DNA from: Nitrospirota bacterium
GTDB taxonomy: Bacteria; Nitrospirota; Thermodesulfovibrionia; Thermodesulfovibrionales; UBA6898
Assembly: GCA_016215155.1 (NCBI GenBank)
Contig: JACRLQ010000084.1
Span: forward strand, 1-64,000
Direction of reading: 5' to 3'
Length of the DNA: 64,000 bases
Positions 63,955 to 64,000 of the stretch are shown piece after piece. The stretch's first letter is position 1. Each line of letters starts with the position of its first letter. Both the position numbers and the translations under genes were made by a program. The notes under the pieces are model-generated. The model saw only the letters and a program-made list of their open reading frames with translations, did not search any database and was not told the origin of the DNA.

Positions 63955-64000
63955 ATGGTAAAAGCAGTCATGTTCGATTTTGGAGGGGTCCTCGCGGAAG
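63955..64000 (+). CDS. HAD-superfamily hydrolase, 5' end only
   Basis: The first 15 codons, MVKAVMFDFGGVLAE, are the beginning of a HAD-IA phosphatase-like protein: FDFGGVL is motif I with the nucleophilic Asp. The gene continues beyond the window. A TATAAT lies seven bases upstream of the ATG, so the mRNA could be nearly leaderless. Confidence 0.75.
   Translation, partial: MVKAVMFDFGGVLAE

Overview
The window comes from a diderm bacterium that makes meso-diaminopimelate peptidoglycan, fixes nitrogen and carries a Tad-type pilus locus. MurE has a DNPR motif, and there is an outer-membrane porin, TauE, AmtB and a class II aldolase. Gene content, moderately high GC and many small palindromic repeats would fit an uncultured Nitrospirota (Thermodesulfovibrionia-like) or a related deep-branching group. 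This placement is inference, because no rRNA or other phylogenetic marker was read here.

Layout. (1) 1-4.1 kb is accessory and decaying: an edge gene, an integron-type integrase with an in-frame catalytic deletion, a DUF4160/DUF2442 pair between direct repeats, a 15-bp minisatellite, a PAS histidine kinase whose phospho-acceptor His is Asp, and a frameshifted CW-type Cys protein. (2) 4.2-22.9 kb, minus strand, is a complete dcw operon, mraZ-rsmH-ftsL-ftsI-murE-murF-mraY-dacA-murD-ftsW-murG-murC-murB-ddl-ftsQ-ftsA-ftsZ, mostly coupled by overlaps. A D,D-carboxypeptidase is inserted in it, and three GTGG boxes spaced 10 bp precede mraZ. (3) 23.1-31.8 kb is nifH-nifD-nifK-nifEN(fused)-nifX-nifI1-nifI2-fdxB, driven by a sigma-54/NifA-type promoter. 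(4) 31.9-36.1 kb is an AT-richer island inside the nif region: TauE, a type II restriction-modification pair ending at a recognisable attC site, a cassette remnant and a toxin-antitoxin pair. (5) 36.3-42.7 kb resumes nitrogen genes: nifB with its own sigma-54 promoter, a small membrane protein, hesA, nifV, an orphan NifA-like HTH protein, a porin, amtB and glnB. (6) 42.8-43.4 kb is a dead GIY-YIG gene framed by inverted REP palindromes. (7) 43.9-52.7 kb is a Tad pilus operon (flp, tadE, cpaB, cpaC, tadG-like, cpaE, cpaF, tadB, tadC). (8) 52.7-60.5 kb holds a 29-codon membrane peptide, DUF192, two polytopic membrane proteins, a methyltransferase, a TonB-like protein, an AAA ATPase with a GspE-type N-terminus and a GT2 transferase. 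(9) The end has a cytochrome c, an aldolase, a seven-repeat RCC1 lipoprotein and the first codons of a HAD hydrolase.

How it works together. NifHDK is the nitrogenase. NifB, the fused NifEN, NifX, NifV and possibly HesA build the FeMo cofactor. FdxB may donate electrons. NifI1/NifI2 probably switch nitrogenase off in response to 2-oxoglutarate/ATP, and AmtB/GlnB sense ammonium.

The most striking observation is that nifEN appears to have been invaded in frame at four places by palindromic or GGAAG-type repeats. One of these forms the linker that joins NifE to NifN. No tRNA, rRNA or CRISPR array was recognised.
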